From Planctomycetota bacterium (GTDB lineage: Bacteria > Planctomycetota > UBA1135 > GCA-002686595): a stretch of 64,000 nt of DNA. Shown here piece after piece: positions 9,298 to 17,539 of this stretch. The position numbers and the translations under genes are program-made. The first letter of the stretch is position 1; every line of letters begins with the position of its first letter. The stretch lies in the NCBI GenBank assembly GCA_022446815.1, contig JAKVCD010000017.1, forward strand, positions 84,907-148,906, read 5' to 3'. The notes beneath the pieces were generated by a model. The model had not been told where the DNA came from. It made no database searches and worked only from the letters and a program-made list of their open reading frames with translations.

Positions 9298-10287
9298 TCA
9301 GCTCGCGGAGAGAATCCCTGCCACACCCAAGAACCCGAGGAGGGTCCCGGCGACGGCGCGCCAGCCGTGACGCTCTCCGAAGAGCGGTCCTAGCGGCAGG
9401 GTGAAGAGCGGCGTCGTGGCAAACAAGACCGCACTGATCCCACCGCGGAGCTCGCGCAGCGCATAGTTGAAGGGCAACAGGTTGATGACAGAGGCGATGA
9501 GCGTCGCAAAGAGCAGGCGCTTCATCATCTCCGGGTGATGAAAGGGTCGTACCAGCTCCTTCGTCTCTCCACCGCCTCGACGTCCTAGCAGCGAGCCGGC
9601 GTCAAAGATCATCGCGAGCAGGAACGCGCCGATAACGCCCGCGCCGAGGCGGATCACGGTCCCCGGCACGACCTCGACACCCTCCATCCCGCCGTGGCCG
9701 AGCATATTCCCAGCGCCGCCACAGATCGCGCACAAAAGGGCGAGGTAGACGCCGTGTCGCTTCTTGCCGATGGTCTGCCCATCCGCGTTGGGCTCGTCGA
9801 GGATCACGAGGGTCGCGCCTCCGAGGACGAGCGCCATCGAGGCGATCTCCTGTGTGTTCAGCTCCTCCCCCAAGAGCATCCAGGACAGGAGCGCAGCCGT
9901 CGGAACGTTTAGCTGCGCGACCACCCCTGTCACCTGCACCCCGCAGCGCGCCACTGCGCCGAAGAACAGCGCGTCACCGATCGCGAAGCCCAAGAGCCCG
10001 CTCCAGGCTAGCCACGCCAATGAGGAGGAGCCTGGGACAGCGCCGCCGACGATGAGCCACACACCGACGAAGGCTAAGCATGCCGTGAGGTTCTTGATCA
10101 TGCACGCGGAGGCGGCGCTCGGGCGGCGCGCCGGGTCCGGGTCGGCCAAGACCCTCCGGAAGAGGTGCGAGCCTATCCCCCAGGTGCAGGCCGCATAGAG
10201 GGCCGCGAGGGCAGGGAGCTCTAGATCGATGAAGAGGGCTAAGTGCACGAGAGAGAAGGTAGCGCAGCACAACTCAAGACGAACCAC
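9298..10287 (-). CDS. EamA/DMT-family permease
   Basis: Polytopic inner-membrane protein of 329 aa with about ten hydrophobic segments arranged as two repeats of the EamA fold. Typical signatures are ACTWGIGSHLFRR in the first helix, AQLNVPTAALLSWMLLGEELNTQEIASMALVLGGATLVI at the end of the first repeat, and ATTPLFTLPLGPLFGERHGWRAVAGTLLGFLGVAGIL at the end of the second. The family exports or imports small metabolites (amino acids, nucleotide precursors and others); the substrate is not predictable. The listed start is a GTG; a second GTG 39 bases downstream is possible. Stands alone, divergent from the small membrane gene at 10325. Confidence 0.88.
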   Translation of the reverse strand: MVRLELCCATFSLVHLALFIDLELPALAALYAACTWGIGSHLFRRVLADPDPARRPSAASACMIKNLTACLAFVGVWLIVGGAVPGSSSLAWLAWSGLLGFAIGDALFFGAVARCGVQVTGVVAQLNVPTAALLSWMLLGEELNTQEIASMALVLGGATLVILDEPNADGQTIGKKRHGVYLALLCAICGGAGNMLGHGGMEGVEVVPGTVIRLGAGVIGAFLLAMIFDAGSLLGRRGGGETKELVRPFHHPEMMKRLLFATLIASVINLLPFNYALRELRGGISAVLFATTPLFTLPLGPLFGERHGWRAVAGTLLGFLGVAGILSAS

Positions 10288-10324
10288 TCCCTCATAGAAA
10301 GCGCGCTCGCTTAGACTGTCGTTT

Positions 10325-10681
10325 ATGAAGTGCTGCCTCGGCTGCCTGATGTCCCTCGGAGCGCGCCTCGCCCTCTTCGTGCTCTTCCTGACGAGCGATT
10401 ACTTGGGCGACGCCTATGAGCTCAACTTGTGGCCCTTCTTGGGCTTCATCTTCCTCCCCTGGACGACCCTCGCGTACGCCTACGCGCAGAACGAGGCCGG
10501 GGGCCTCGAGGGGCCCTACCTCGCGCTCTGGCTCATCGCCCTCCTCACAGACCTCTTCTCCACTCGGGTGAACGTGTCAAAAGACTCAGAGGCGCGGCTC
10601 AAGATGAACAAGATCGTCCGCAAGAGGTCTGGCGCGAGGGTCGTAGACGCAGAGGTCATCGACGTCGACGAGGACGCGTAG
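10325..10681 (+). CDS. small hypothetical membrane protein
   Basis: 118 aa starting ATG-AAG-TGC. Two or three membrane segments are visible: LGARLALFVLFLTSDYLG, LWPFLGFIFLPWTTLAYAYA and PYLALWLIALLTDLF. The C terminus is cytoplasmic-type and charged (KMNKIVRKRSGARVVDAEVIDVDEDA). It lies 7 bases before the polytopic gene at 10689, so they are probably co-transcribed. No family is recognised. The GC-rich third codon positions and the operon position support it as real. Confidence 0.7.
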   Translation: MKCCLGCLMSLGARLALFVLFLTSDYLGDAYELNLWPFLGFIFLPWTTLAYAYAQNEAGGLEGPYLALWLIALLTDLFSTRVNVSKDSEARLKMNKIVRKRSGARVVDAEVIDVDEDA

Positions 10682-10688
10682 GTTCGCA

Positions 10689-12521
10689 TTGCAGAGCGCC
10701 GAGGCGAGCAGATGGAAGCGCGGCCGAGCCCTCCTCGCCCTCGCTGTGCTCGCGCTCTTCTCTGCGTTCATACGCGTTGAGATGGCGCGGGGGGACGCAA
10801 ACTTCTCTGGGGCTACCGTAGAAGGCCTCCTGAAGAGCGACCCCGCGCTAGTTCACTACGTGACCTCAAGGATCGTAGAGGGCGGCGGCAGCGCGCCCCC
10901 AGCGCTGCGGTCGGACCCACTGGTGGAGCACCCCGCAGGCATGGACCTCCCATCAGCGCTGACCATCGGACAGGAGTACCTGATCGCCTGGTCTCACCTC
11001 CTCTTCGGAGGAGAGCGCCCCCTCCATGAGACCGCCTTACTCCTGATGGCGCTCACAGCAGCGTGCGCGCTCTTCGGGGTCTTTGGCGTCGCTCGAGAGT
11101 GGACCGGGTCCTACAGCTGGGGGCTCTTCGCTGCGCTCTCTTGGACCCTCCTGCCTGGCGCATACCGCTCTGTCGGCGTGCTCTTCCTAAGAGAAGACCT
11201 CGCCTTCCCGCTCCTCATGGCCGGCCTATGGGCGCTCCTGCGTGGGCGTCGCACTCGTCGTCCCATGGACCACCTCCTTGCCGGCGCGCTGCTCGGGCTC
11301 GCCCTAGCGACTTGGCACGCCAGCGCGCACTTCGCGCTCATCATCGCAGCTTGCCTGCTCACGAGCGTGCTCCTCGGCAGAGAGCGCCCAGCCCCTGCCA
11401 AGCTAGGACTCCTCGTCCCCCTCGCCGCCGTCATCACAGTCTCCCTCTTCCCCGTGGGTCGCGCGCGCCTGCTCTTCCTCACCCCTGCCCTCTTTGTCCT
11501 CACTGCCGCTGCGGTCGCAAATCGGCCCGGTATAGACAAGTCACGCAGGGCGATGGAAGCGCTCGGGATCCTCCTCTTGGGGGCCATGCTCTCCCGCCTC
11601 TTCGGCGGCGGAGTCGTCGAGGACTCCCACGTGCACGAGCTCCTCATCGCTAAGCTCCTGCACCTCGGCCAACGCCCCCTCGACCCCTCCGTGCTCACCT
11701 TTGACGCGCGCCTCCTCTGGCAAGGCCCCTTCGAGACCTCCTCGCTCACCCAAGCGCTGCTCTCGCTCAGCCTCGCAGCCCTCGGGCTAGCGGCCGCCCT
11801 CAAGCGTGACCTCCTCTCTCACTTTGCTCGCGCTCTAGTTCTGCTCTCCACGGCAGCTGGCTGGCTCATCACCCGCGTCCTGATCCTCCCGACCGCGCTG
11901 CTCCCTGCGGCCGGAGCCACCCTGCTCGCTAGGAATGAGCGCGGACCCGCTATGGCTGCGGCGCTCTTGATCGCGCAGGCGGGGCTCTTCTACCAGCACG
12001 TCTCTACCCATGAGCTCTCTTGGTACAAGCCGCCCGGACGCCAAGCTGAGCTCGAGGCCATGATCAGCGCCGTCGAGGCAAACGTCCCGCCTGGAGAGGC
12101 GGTCGCGTGCGACTTCATGAACTCCACGGCGATCCTGACACACACCCGCCGACCGATCTTAGTCCAGCCGAAGTACGAGCTAGACGCGAGCCGTCGCGCT
12201 GCCGAGGACTTCTACCTTGGCTTCTTCCATGCAGAGGCGAGCGAGTTCAAGCGCTCGCTCCTTGAGGAGCAGCGCTGCCGCTACCTCTTGGTGGACCGCT
12301 TCACCCTCGGAGTGCTCAAGGCCACCCGATACCTCGCCGGGCTCCGCCCTGGAGAGGAACCGCCCGCGGAGTCCGCAGCGGCTGCGCTGCTCTCACAGGA
12401 CGAGCGAGTCCTAGAGAGTCTCCCGGGCTATGAGCTCATATGGCGCAGCACCGGCGACGTGCTCCAGCGCAACGGGAGCCCTTACGACCTCTATCGGCTC
12501 TACAGGCTCACGCCAGAGTGA
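10689..12521 (+). CDS. large polytopic membrane protein, GT-C/STT3-like glycosyltransferase candidate
   Basis: 610 aa with roughly 11-13 hydrophobic helices and a soluble C-terminal domain from about residue 450. The layout resembles GT-C enzymes such as STT3/PglB/AglB. An early extracytoplasmic loop is rich in acidic and His residues (LVEHPAGMDLPSALTIGQEYL). A Pro/Arg-rich helix (SVGVLFLREDLAFPLLMAGLWAL) follows, and the C-terminal part contains EAVACDFMNSTAILTHTRRPILVQPKYE, reminiscent of the STT3 soluble domain. A true WWDYG motif is absent, so the oligosaccharyltransferase role is only a hypothesis. It begins at a TTG; no ATG exists before the first membrane helix. Confidence 0.55.
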   Translation: MQSAEASRWKRGRALLALAVLALFSAFIRVEMARGDANFSGATVEGLLKSDPALVHYVTSRIVEGGGSAPPALRSDPLVEHPAGMDLPSALTIGQEYLIAWSHLLFGGERPLHETALLLMALTAACALFGVFGVAREWTGSYSWGLFAALSWTLLPGAYRSVGVLFLREDLAFPLLMAGLWALLRGRRTRRPMDHLLAGALLGLALATWHASAHFALIIAACLLTSVLLGRERPAPAKLGLLVPLAAVITVSLFPVGRARLLFLTPALFVLTAAAVANRPGIDKSRRAMEALGILLLGAMLSRLFGGGVVEDSHVHELLIAKLLHLGQRPLDPSVLTFDARLLWQGPFETSSLTQALLSLSLAALGLAAALKRDLLSHFARALVLLSTAAGWLITRVLILPTALLPAAGATLLARNERGPAMAAALLIAQAGLFYQHVSTHELSWYKPPGRQAELEAMISAVEANVPPGEAVACDFMNSTAILTHTRRPILVQPKYELDASRRAAEDFYLGFFHAEASEFKRSLLEEQRCRYLLVDRFTLGVLKATRYLAGLRPGEEPPAESAAAALLSQDERVLESLPGYELIWRSTGDVLQRNGSPYDLYRLYRLTPE

Positions 12522-12525
12522 ACGC

Positions 12526-13302
12526 TCAGCACCAAGAGTTGTTGAGCAGCTCGCCGACTCCGCCAGCGCCGGGGACGATGTAGTTCGTGTCGTCCAAGCC
12601 GCGCTCTTCGTCCCATCGTTCGCCAGGCGTGCATGAGAGGACATCGCTAGGAGAGAGCCCACGGTCAAGGCGACCTGCATAGACGCTCACGCTCTCGTCA
12701 AAGTCGAGCACGACGCGCAAGAACTCTGGCGTACAGATCATCGGCATGAGGATGACCTTGGCGGGCCGCCCGTAGTGCTCAAAGTAGTGCTCAAGAGCGC
12801 AGACAGTCGTCGCGCCGGTCGCTCCCATTGGGTCGGGCAGGATGAGAGTCGCTCCCTCTACAGTGCCGCCGACCTTGCTGCCAGAGAGGTCTGCGCCAGT
12901 CGCGCGACCAGACTCGTCCTCTGTGCGCGCGATGTTCAGGTGATCAAGGCGTACGTCTGCGCCCGGAAGCAACTGTGAGATTCGCTCAAAGCAGAGCTGC
13001 GCAGGGAGGATCCCGGCGCGGATCACGTCACAGATCACGACCGAGCCGGCGTCGCTCGCGAGCTCGCCGCGCCAGATGCCAGAGTCTGGGTGCTTTGCGG
13101 ACATCCTCGTCGCGACCTCAGCCTGAGCCTTCGGGAGCTCTTCAAAGGCCTCCGCGAGCAAGACCTCATAGACCGACCGTAGCAGCGCGAGGAGCTCTGT
13201 TCTTGAGACCGCCTCTGTCGAGGCGCGCGCGATCGCCGTGCTGACGAAGGACCCGCCAGCCAGGTGGACGCGAGGGCCGTAGGCGTGCGGGGCGGCGCTC
13301 AC
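12526..13302 (-). CDS. upp: uracil phosphoribosyltransferase-like protein
   Basis: 258 aa PRTase. The recognisable core includes VICDVIRAGILPAQLCFERI, the PRPP loop ILPDPMGATGATTV (compare DPMLATGGS in canonical Upp), and the Upp-type C terminus with DRGLDD-like residues followed by NYIVPGAGGVGELL, which binds uracil. It is about 50 residues longer than E. coli Upp and divergent in the PRPP loop (Pro before Asp; GAT for the usual GGS), so a related base specificity is possible. Expected reaction: uracil + PRPP to UMP, cytoplasmic salvage. Its GTG start overlaps the stop of the upstream aminotransferase by 4 bases (GTGA). It ends 4 bases from the convergent gene at 12521. Confidence 0.78.
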   Translation of the reverse strand: MSAAPHAYGPRVHLAGGSFVSTAIARASTEAVSRTELLALLRSVYEVLLAEAFEELPKAQAEVATRMSAKHPDSGIWRGELASDAGSVVICDVIRAGILPAQLCFERISQLLPGADVRLDHLNIARTEDESGRATGADLSGSKVGGTVEGATLILPDPMGATGATTVCALEHYFEHYGRPAKVILMPMICTPEFLRVVLDFDESVSVYAGRLDRGLSPSDVLSCTPGERWDEERGLDDTNYIVPGAGGVGELLNNSWC

Positions 13303-14537
13303 GCCTCTCCCCCTGCCGCCTTGAGGCCCTCTTCTAGAGCGGCGACGAGGCGCGGGACTTCCGAGGCCTGCGTGGAGCAGAGCGCGATGCGGACGGCGCC
13401 TTGAAGCGGGACGACATAGACGCCGAGCTCTCTCATGCGCGCCGCTGTCTTCTCAGCGTCAGGCGTAAAGACGCTCACGAAGAAGCCTCCCTCATAGCGG
13501 GGGTAACGGAGCGATGTTCCGCTGGCTGCTTGGTTGAAAGCGTCTACGCGCTCTCGGAGCAAGCGCTTGAGCACCTCCCGCTCGCCTGTCGCGCGGCGGC
13601 GCTTCTCAGGATCGAGGAGCAGCTCGGTGATCGCGACCATCGCCTGGTGGTTGCAGTTTGACCAGGTCCCACGACACGCGAAGCCCATCGCAGCCTTCAG
13701 CCGCTCACGCTCTGAGGGGTTCGGGTGGACTGCGATGAGCGCTCCGACCCGCGCGCCGTACTGCGCGAAGGCCTTCGAAGCTGTCCACGCGACAAGGAGC
13801 TGGGCGCAGTGAGCGAAGCGCTCGACGTGCTCAACCCAACGCTCAGAGCCTGCGGCGCCAAAGCGTGCGTAGGCGAGGTCCAGCAGGAAGGTGACCGGTC
13901 CGCTCTTGGAGTTTCGCTCGATGATCTCCGAGAGCCCCTCCCACTCATCATCGTCGAGCGAGTACCCCGTCGGGTTATTGCACGGGAAGTTAGAGATGAA
14001 GAGGACGCGCCCCTGCCGCTCGAGCTGCTTCGAGAGGCCCGCGTCAAAAGCCTCAAGGTTAAAGCGACCCTCATCATCAAACATCGTGAAGGTCTCGACC
14101 TTGCGGGCGGTGTGCGCGGCGATGGTCTGGTACGGACCCCAGTAATACTCCGGCACCAGGATGGAGTGACCAGGCTCAAGGAAGCTCGTGATGGCGTGCA
14201 GGATCGCGCCTGTGCCCCCGGGAGTCGCTGCAGCTACAGAGAACTTGTTGAGCGGGCTCCTCCCGAAGGTGTCGTCGATCACCGCTTGCTGAAAGGCGGG
14301 CTCTCCGGAGATCGGCGCGTAAGAGGCAGCACGGCGCGGATCGACCTTAGCGACCGCGTCGCTTACAGAGGGGAGGATCGCAAGACCTCCGTCGTCCTCT
14401 AGGAGCGCGCCGATCGTCGCGTTCAAGATCGACTCTCCTGCAGCCGCGCGCTTCCTCGCTTCAGCGTTGAGGCTAAAGATCGGGTCGTCCCCGGAGCGGC
14501 CTGCGGCCAAGGGGATCAGGGTGGTGTCGAAGACCAT
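13299..14537 (-). CDS. class I/II pyridoxal-phosphate aminotransferase
   Basis: 412 aa from the ATG at 14537; an upstream ATG at 14570 adds 11 residues. Fold-type I aminotransferase. The motif NFPCNNPTGYSLDDDEW and the Asp of LLDLAYARFG (which contacts the PLP pyridine nitrogen) are visible, as is the Schiff-base Lys in WTASKAFAQYGARVGAL. The cofactor phosphate cup is GGTGAILHA. The N-terminal segment (PIFSLNAEARKRAAAGESILNATIG) resembles aromatic/aspartate-type transaminases. Substrate unassigned; translational coupling to a uracil PRTase gives no obvious pathway. A hairpin with an AT-rich flank lies just upstream at about 14625-14655. Confidence 0.85.
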   Translation of the reverse strand: MVFDTTLIPLAAGRSGDDPIFSLNAEARKRAAAGESILNATIGALLEDDGGLAILPSVSDAVAKVDPRRAASYAPISGEPAFQQAVIDDTFGRSPLNKFSVAAATPGGTGAILHAITSFLEPGHSILVPEYYWGPYQTIAAHTARKVETFTMFDDEGRFNLEAFDAGLSKQLERQGRVLFISNFPCNNPTGYSLDDDEWEGLSEIIERNSKSGPVTFLLDLAYARFGAAGSERWVEHVERFAHCAQLLVAWTASKAFAQYGARVGALIAVHPNPSERERLKAAMGFACRGTWSNCNHQAMVAITELLLDPEKRRRATGEREVLKRLLRERVDAFNQAASGTSLRYPRYEGGFFVSVFTPDAEKTAARMRELGVYVVPLQGAVRIALCSTQASEVPRLVAALEEGLKAAGGEA

Positions 14538-14664
14538 AGATTCAGTGGAGAGCGAATGTGCGCTGCGCATCGGTAGATTCCGAAGGGCTGGAGCGAGCGC
14601 TTACCACCTCATGTAGCAGCGCTAGGGGCACCAGCAGGAGCCCCTTTATACCATCGACTGCGAG

Positions 14665-15819
14665 TTAGCCGCCGAGTTGGACGACGTCGAGGGCCCGCTG
14701 CTCGTCTGCAGAGAGCTCTCGGCCTTGATAGGTCCTGTGATCATGGGCTCGTATGCCCCTCAGGGCCAAAAAACGATCGAACCAGGGCCTAGAGCGGCCG
14801 TCGTCCGCGATCCAGTCTGTGGCCGCCGCCGCGTAGAAGTTCAGCTCTGGCGAGAAAGGATCTTCACCGAGGCCCTCGAGCGCGTGCCGCAACGCGAGGC
14901 TGTGCCGATCCTGCTTGCTCATACCGAGGATCTCTCGGGGGACCTGTTCTTCAGGGGCGCGCCCTGGGATCAAGAGCTCCAGCTCCAGCAAGCGCTCCGC
15001 AGCCGCTTCAACCGCGACGTCTCGTGCGGCGAGCTCAGCTGAGAGCGCGCGTCGAAGCCGTGCTGAAGACAAGCTCGCAGCCATACGCCTAACCGTGTCC
15101 TCCGTCGCTCCAAGCTGCGCCCTGAGGAGCTCTTCTCTCATGTCCTTGCGAGGTGTGCGCGCTGCAGAAATCAAGGCGTCGACGGCCTGATCCTCAACCG
15201 GCTCCCCGGCGAAGTCGCTCGCCTCTAAGAGGTCCAAGTCAGAGATCAGCGTGCGCAGGAGCGCAGCCGAGCGATCTACCCTGCGCGCGATGCTGACGGC
15301 CTCTTCGTCGGAGAGGTACACAGACCCAGTCTGGCTCGCCAAGAGCAGAGCCAGGCCGCCCCGAAGCTCTAGGAGCTCACGCTCCACTCCGCGCTGCGCC
15401 AAGCGCCGGACGCCAAAGGCGGGGTCTAACAGACAGATCGCGAAGGCGCGCGCGCGCTCATCACCCACAGCTAGTTCGGTCGAAGCCCTCAGGCTGAGCT
15501 CTTCGAAGCGACGCAGCTGCTCACCTAGCGTGCCTGTAGCGCTGTCTTCGACCAGGCCCATGCAGCGGCGCTCACCGAGCTTCTTTGCAGCGAGCGAGCG
15601 GCGCAGCTCAAGGGCCGCTTCGAGTCCAAAGAGGTCTCCGGCGAGCTGCCGCTCGAGCGCGGTCTTCGGGCGCGCCAGCGACTTGCTGATGTCGTGCGCG
15701 CTCCCACCTCCGGCGAGCGCAGGGCGACCGTCGGGGGCCTTCGGTTCCTCTACCTGAGCCCCAGCGACCCCGGCAGCGAAGAGCAGGAGGACCGTCGCCG
15801 CTCTAGGCGAAGGGGCCAC
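14665..15819 (-). CDS. hypothetical secreted helical protein
   Basis: 384 aa with the start placed at the GTG at 15819. It is preceded by a strong AGGAGGGGG ribosome site and begins directly with a signal peptide (VAPSPRAATVLLLFAAGVAGAQ). An ATG at 15912 would add 31 residues ahead of the signal and overlap the upstream gene by 110 bases, so it is rejected. After the signal the protein is Ala/Leu/Arg/Glu-rich, almost entirely predicted helix, with no Cys-based or catalytic motif that I recognise. Last gene of the MinD-ParA-HhH operon; overlaps the HhH gene by 17 bases. Function unknown. Confidence 0.7.
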   Translation of the reverse strand: MAPSPRAATVLLLFAAGVAGAQVEEPKAPDGRPALAGGGSAHDISKSLARPKTALERQLAGDLFGLEAALELRRSLAAKKLGERRCMGLVEDSATGTLGEQLRRFEELSLRASTELAVGDERARAFAICLLDPAFGVRRLAQRGVERELLELRGGLALLLASQTGSVYLSDEEAVSIARRVDRSAALLRTLISDLDLLEASDFAGEPVEDQAVDALISAARTPRKDMREELLRAQLGATEDTVRRMAASLSSARLRRALSAELAARDVAVEAAAERLLELELLIPGRAPEEQVPREILGMSKQDRHSLALRHALEGLGEDPFSPELNFYAAAATDWIADDGRSRPWFDRFLALRGIRAHDHRTYQGRELSADEQRALDVVQLGG

Positions 15820-16672
15820 CTGCCCCCTCCTGATCTCCGCTGTCCGCGCGGGGATCTTGGGGAAGTCCGCTCTCAGGAGACGCGGGAGAGAAGCGCTCAT
15901 CCCCGCTCTCAAAGCTCCCAGTGAGCTCCTTCAGGACCCGCATCGCGTCAGCGAGCTCATCATCACCAGTCTCGCTAGGGGTCGCAGCAGAGGCGCTCTG
16001 GGGCTGGACCTCCACAGGAGCGCCTCCCACGCTGCCCAGCGCGCGCTTCGCGAGGAAGCTAACCCTGCAAGCCTCGCTATAGGTGCGGCCTGTAGCTCTT
16101 GAGAGCACGAGCGGCTCGACCTCGACCAAGGAGCTCAAGGTCGAATAGCCAGCGGCGCGCAGCGCATCTCGGAGCTGCTGATCTACGCCCTCTAGGATGT
16201 CTGAGGTGCGCTCGGTCGCCGCCACCTGAGGCGCAGTCTCTTGAGGAGCGCTCTCGGTTGTGGTGGCCGCGCGCTCAGCGGCGGCCTCCTCCTGGTCCCA
16301 TCGCTCCATCACGGGCGCAAGGATCGCAGCGATGTCGGGCTTCTTGCGCAGGCCCTCAGCCTCTGCGCTCGTCGGCTCAGGCTGCGCCGTCGCCGCATCA
16401 GGCATCGGCTGAGTCGTCCCACCGGATGAGGAGCTGCTCGGGTGCATCCTCTCTTCTCGATCGAGCCCCTCCGTGTTCATCCTCATGGCGAGCATCCGTG
16501 CCTCTCGGTGGAAGCGGCGAGCCTGCGCCATGGAGAGCCCGAGGACTTCCGCGGTCGTCTCTACTGAGCAGCCGAGCACTTCGTCGATCGTGTTCAGCTC
16601 CGCCTCACGGAGGCGCTTGAGAGAGGCCGGGCCGTCTGCGTGCAGGGTGCATAAGAGTGCCAAGGTGTCCAT
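15803..16672 (-). CDS. protein with two helix-hairpin-helix-like domains
   Basis: 289 aa. A first HhH-like module is near residues 12-60 (ADGPASLKRLREAELNTIDEVLG...LSMAQARRFHREARM). A second lies near residues 165-215 (ILEGVDQQLRDALRAAGYSTLSSLVEVEPLVLSRATG), the arrangement seen in RNA polymerase alpha-CTD-like or DUF4332-type HhH units. The linker and the C terminus are low-complexity, rich in Ala, Thr, Glu and Ser, and probably disordered. HhH units often bind DNA or proteins non-specifically, so a nucleoid-linked or scaffold role beside two ParA-type ATPases is a reasonable inference. The gene begins 4 bases after the ParA-like gene ends. Confidence 0.7.
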   Translation of the reverse strand: MDTLALLCTLHADGPASLKRLREAELNTIDEVLGCSVETTAEVLGLSMAQARRFHREARMLAMRMNTEGLDREERMHPSSSSSGGTTQPMPDAATAQPEPTSAEAEGLRKKPDIAAILAPVMERWDQEEAAAERAATTTESAPQETAPQVAATERTSDILEGVDQQLRDALRAAGYSTLSSLVEVEPLVLSRATGRTYSEACRVSFLAKRALGSVGGAPVEVQPQSASAATPSETGDDELADAMRVLKELTGSFESGDERFSPASPESGLPQDPRADSGDQEGAGGPFA

Positions 16673-16676
16673 GAGT

Positions 16677-17480
16677 TCAGTCTCCGGGGAGAGGGGTCGA
16701 GACGCTCTGCGTGAGCTCGCTGGGGCCGGCCGGCTCCATCAGGCACTCCGACGCGAGGGCGTCAAAGTCACCAGCCGCGCGCGATCTCTTGTCTAAAATT
16801 TGTACCGGGACGCCGCATGCCGCCGCCTCTCGAAGGCGCACGCTGGTCCGGATCACGCTCTCAAACAGGACGGGGCCAAAGCGTGAGTGGAGGGCGAAGA
16901 GGAGGTCTCTCGCGAAACGGGTGCGCCGATCAAAGAGCGTCGCGAGGACTCTCATCTCGAAGCGCGAGTCATCTCTCGTGCGAATCTCTTCGAAGATAGA
17001 GAGCGCCTTAACCGCGCCTTGCAAGGCGAACGCCCCTGTCTCCACGACCAAGATCGCCGTGTCTGATGCGCGCAGCGCGTTGATCGTGAGGACACCATCA
17101 GCGCGCGGGGGACAGTCCAAGAGGACAAAGTCGTAGCGCTCCTCGAGGCCCCGGAGGGCGAAGCTCAGGGCCTGCTCAGGCCTGAGAGTGTGCTCTGCGC
17201 GCTCCTCGAACTCTGCGAGGCGGAGATCTGCCGGGATGAGGTCGATCCCGCCAGGAGCCGAGGTGATTACGCTCTGGATGTCGCAAGTCCCTGCGAGCAC
17301 CTCAAGGGAGGTAGGCTCATCGCCCGGATCGCACCCGAGCCCCATCGTTGCGTGCCCCTGAGGGTCTAAGTCGACGAGCAAGACGCGGCGACCCCTCGCT
17401 GCGAGCGCACCAGCGAGATTCACGGCGGCGGTGGTCTTGCCACAGCCTCCCTTCTGGTTCACGAAGGAGAAGACCTGCAT
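16677..17480 (-). CDS. ParA-family ATPase
   Basis: 267 aa from the ATG at 17480 (MQVFSFVNQKGG); an ATG 39 bases upstream adds a tail not typical of the family. Deviant Walker A with signature lysine KGGCGKTT at residues 10-17, switch I VDLDPQGHATMGLG, and Walker B DFVLLDCPPRADG. The pattern is that of chromosome/plasmid partition or Soj-type ATPases that dimerise on ATP and bind DNA non-specifically. No adjacent ParB-like gene is seen. The neighbours are a MinD-like ATPase upstream (60 bases) and an HhH protein downstream (4 bases), so it may position a cellular cargo rather than a plasmid. Confidence 0.88.
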   Translation of the reverse strand: MQVFSFVNQKGGCGKTTAAVNLAGALAARGRRVLLVDLDPQGHATMGLGCDPGDEPTSLEVLAGTCDIQSVITSAPGGIDLIPADLRLAEFEERAEHTLRPEQALSFALRGLEERYDFVLLDCPPRADGVLTINALRASDTAILVVETGAFALQGAVKALSIFEEIRTRDDSRFEMRVLATLFDRRTRFARDLLFALHSRFGPVLFESVIRTSVRLREAAACGVPVQILDKRSRAAGDFDALASECLMEPAGPSELTQSVSTPLPGD

Positions 17481-17539
17481 CACGAGTTGGATGGCACTCC
17501 ATGGAGGCCTCCGATTCAAGAACTTCCCTGCAGCGATCC

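Noticed and set aside
12500-12528. Possible readthrough of the uracil PRTase stop (SWC-TGA-AFTLA)
   Set aside because: The extension is only five codons, antisense to the end of the neighbouring gene, and the potential hairpin is closer than 16 nt to the UGA.
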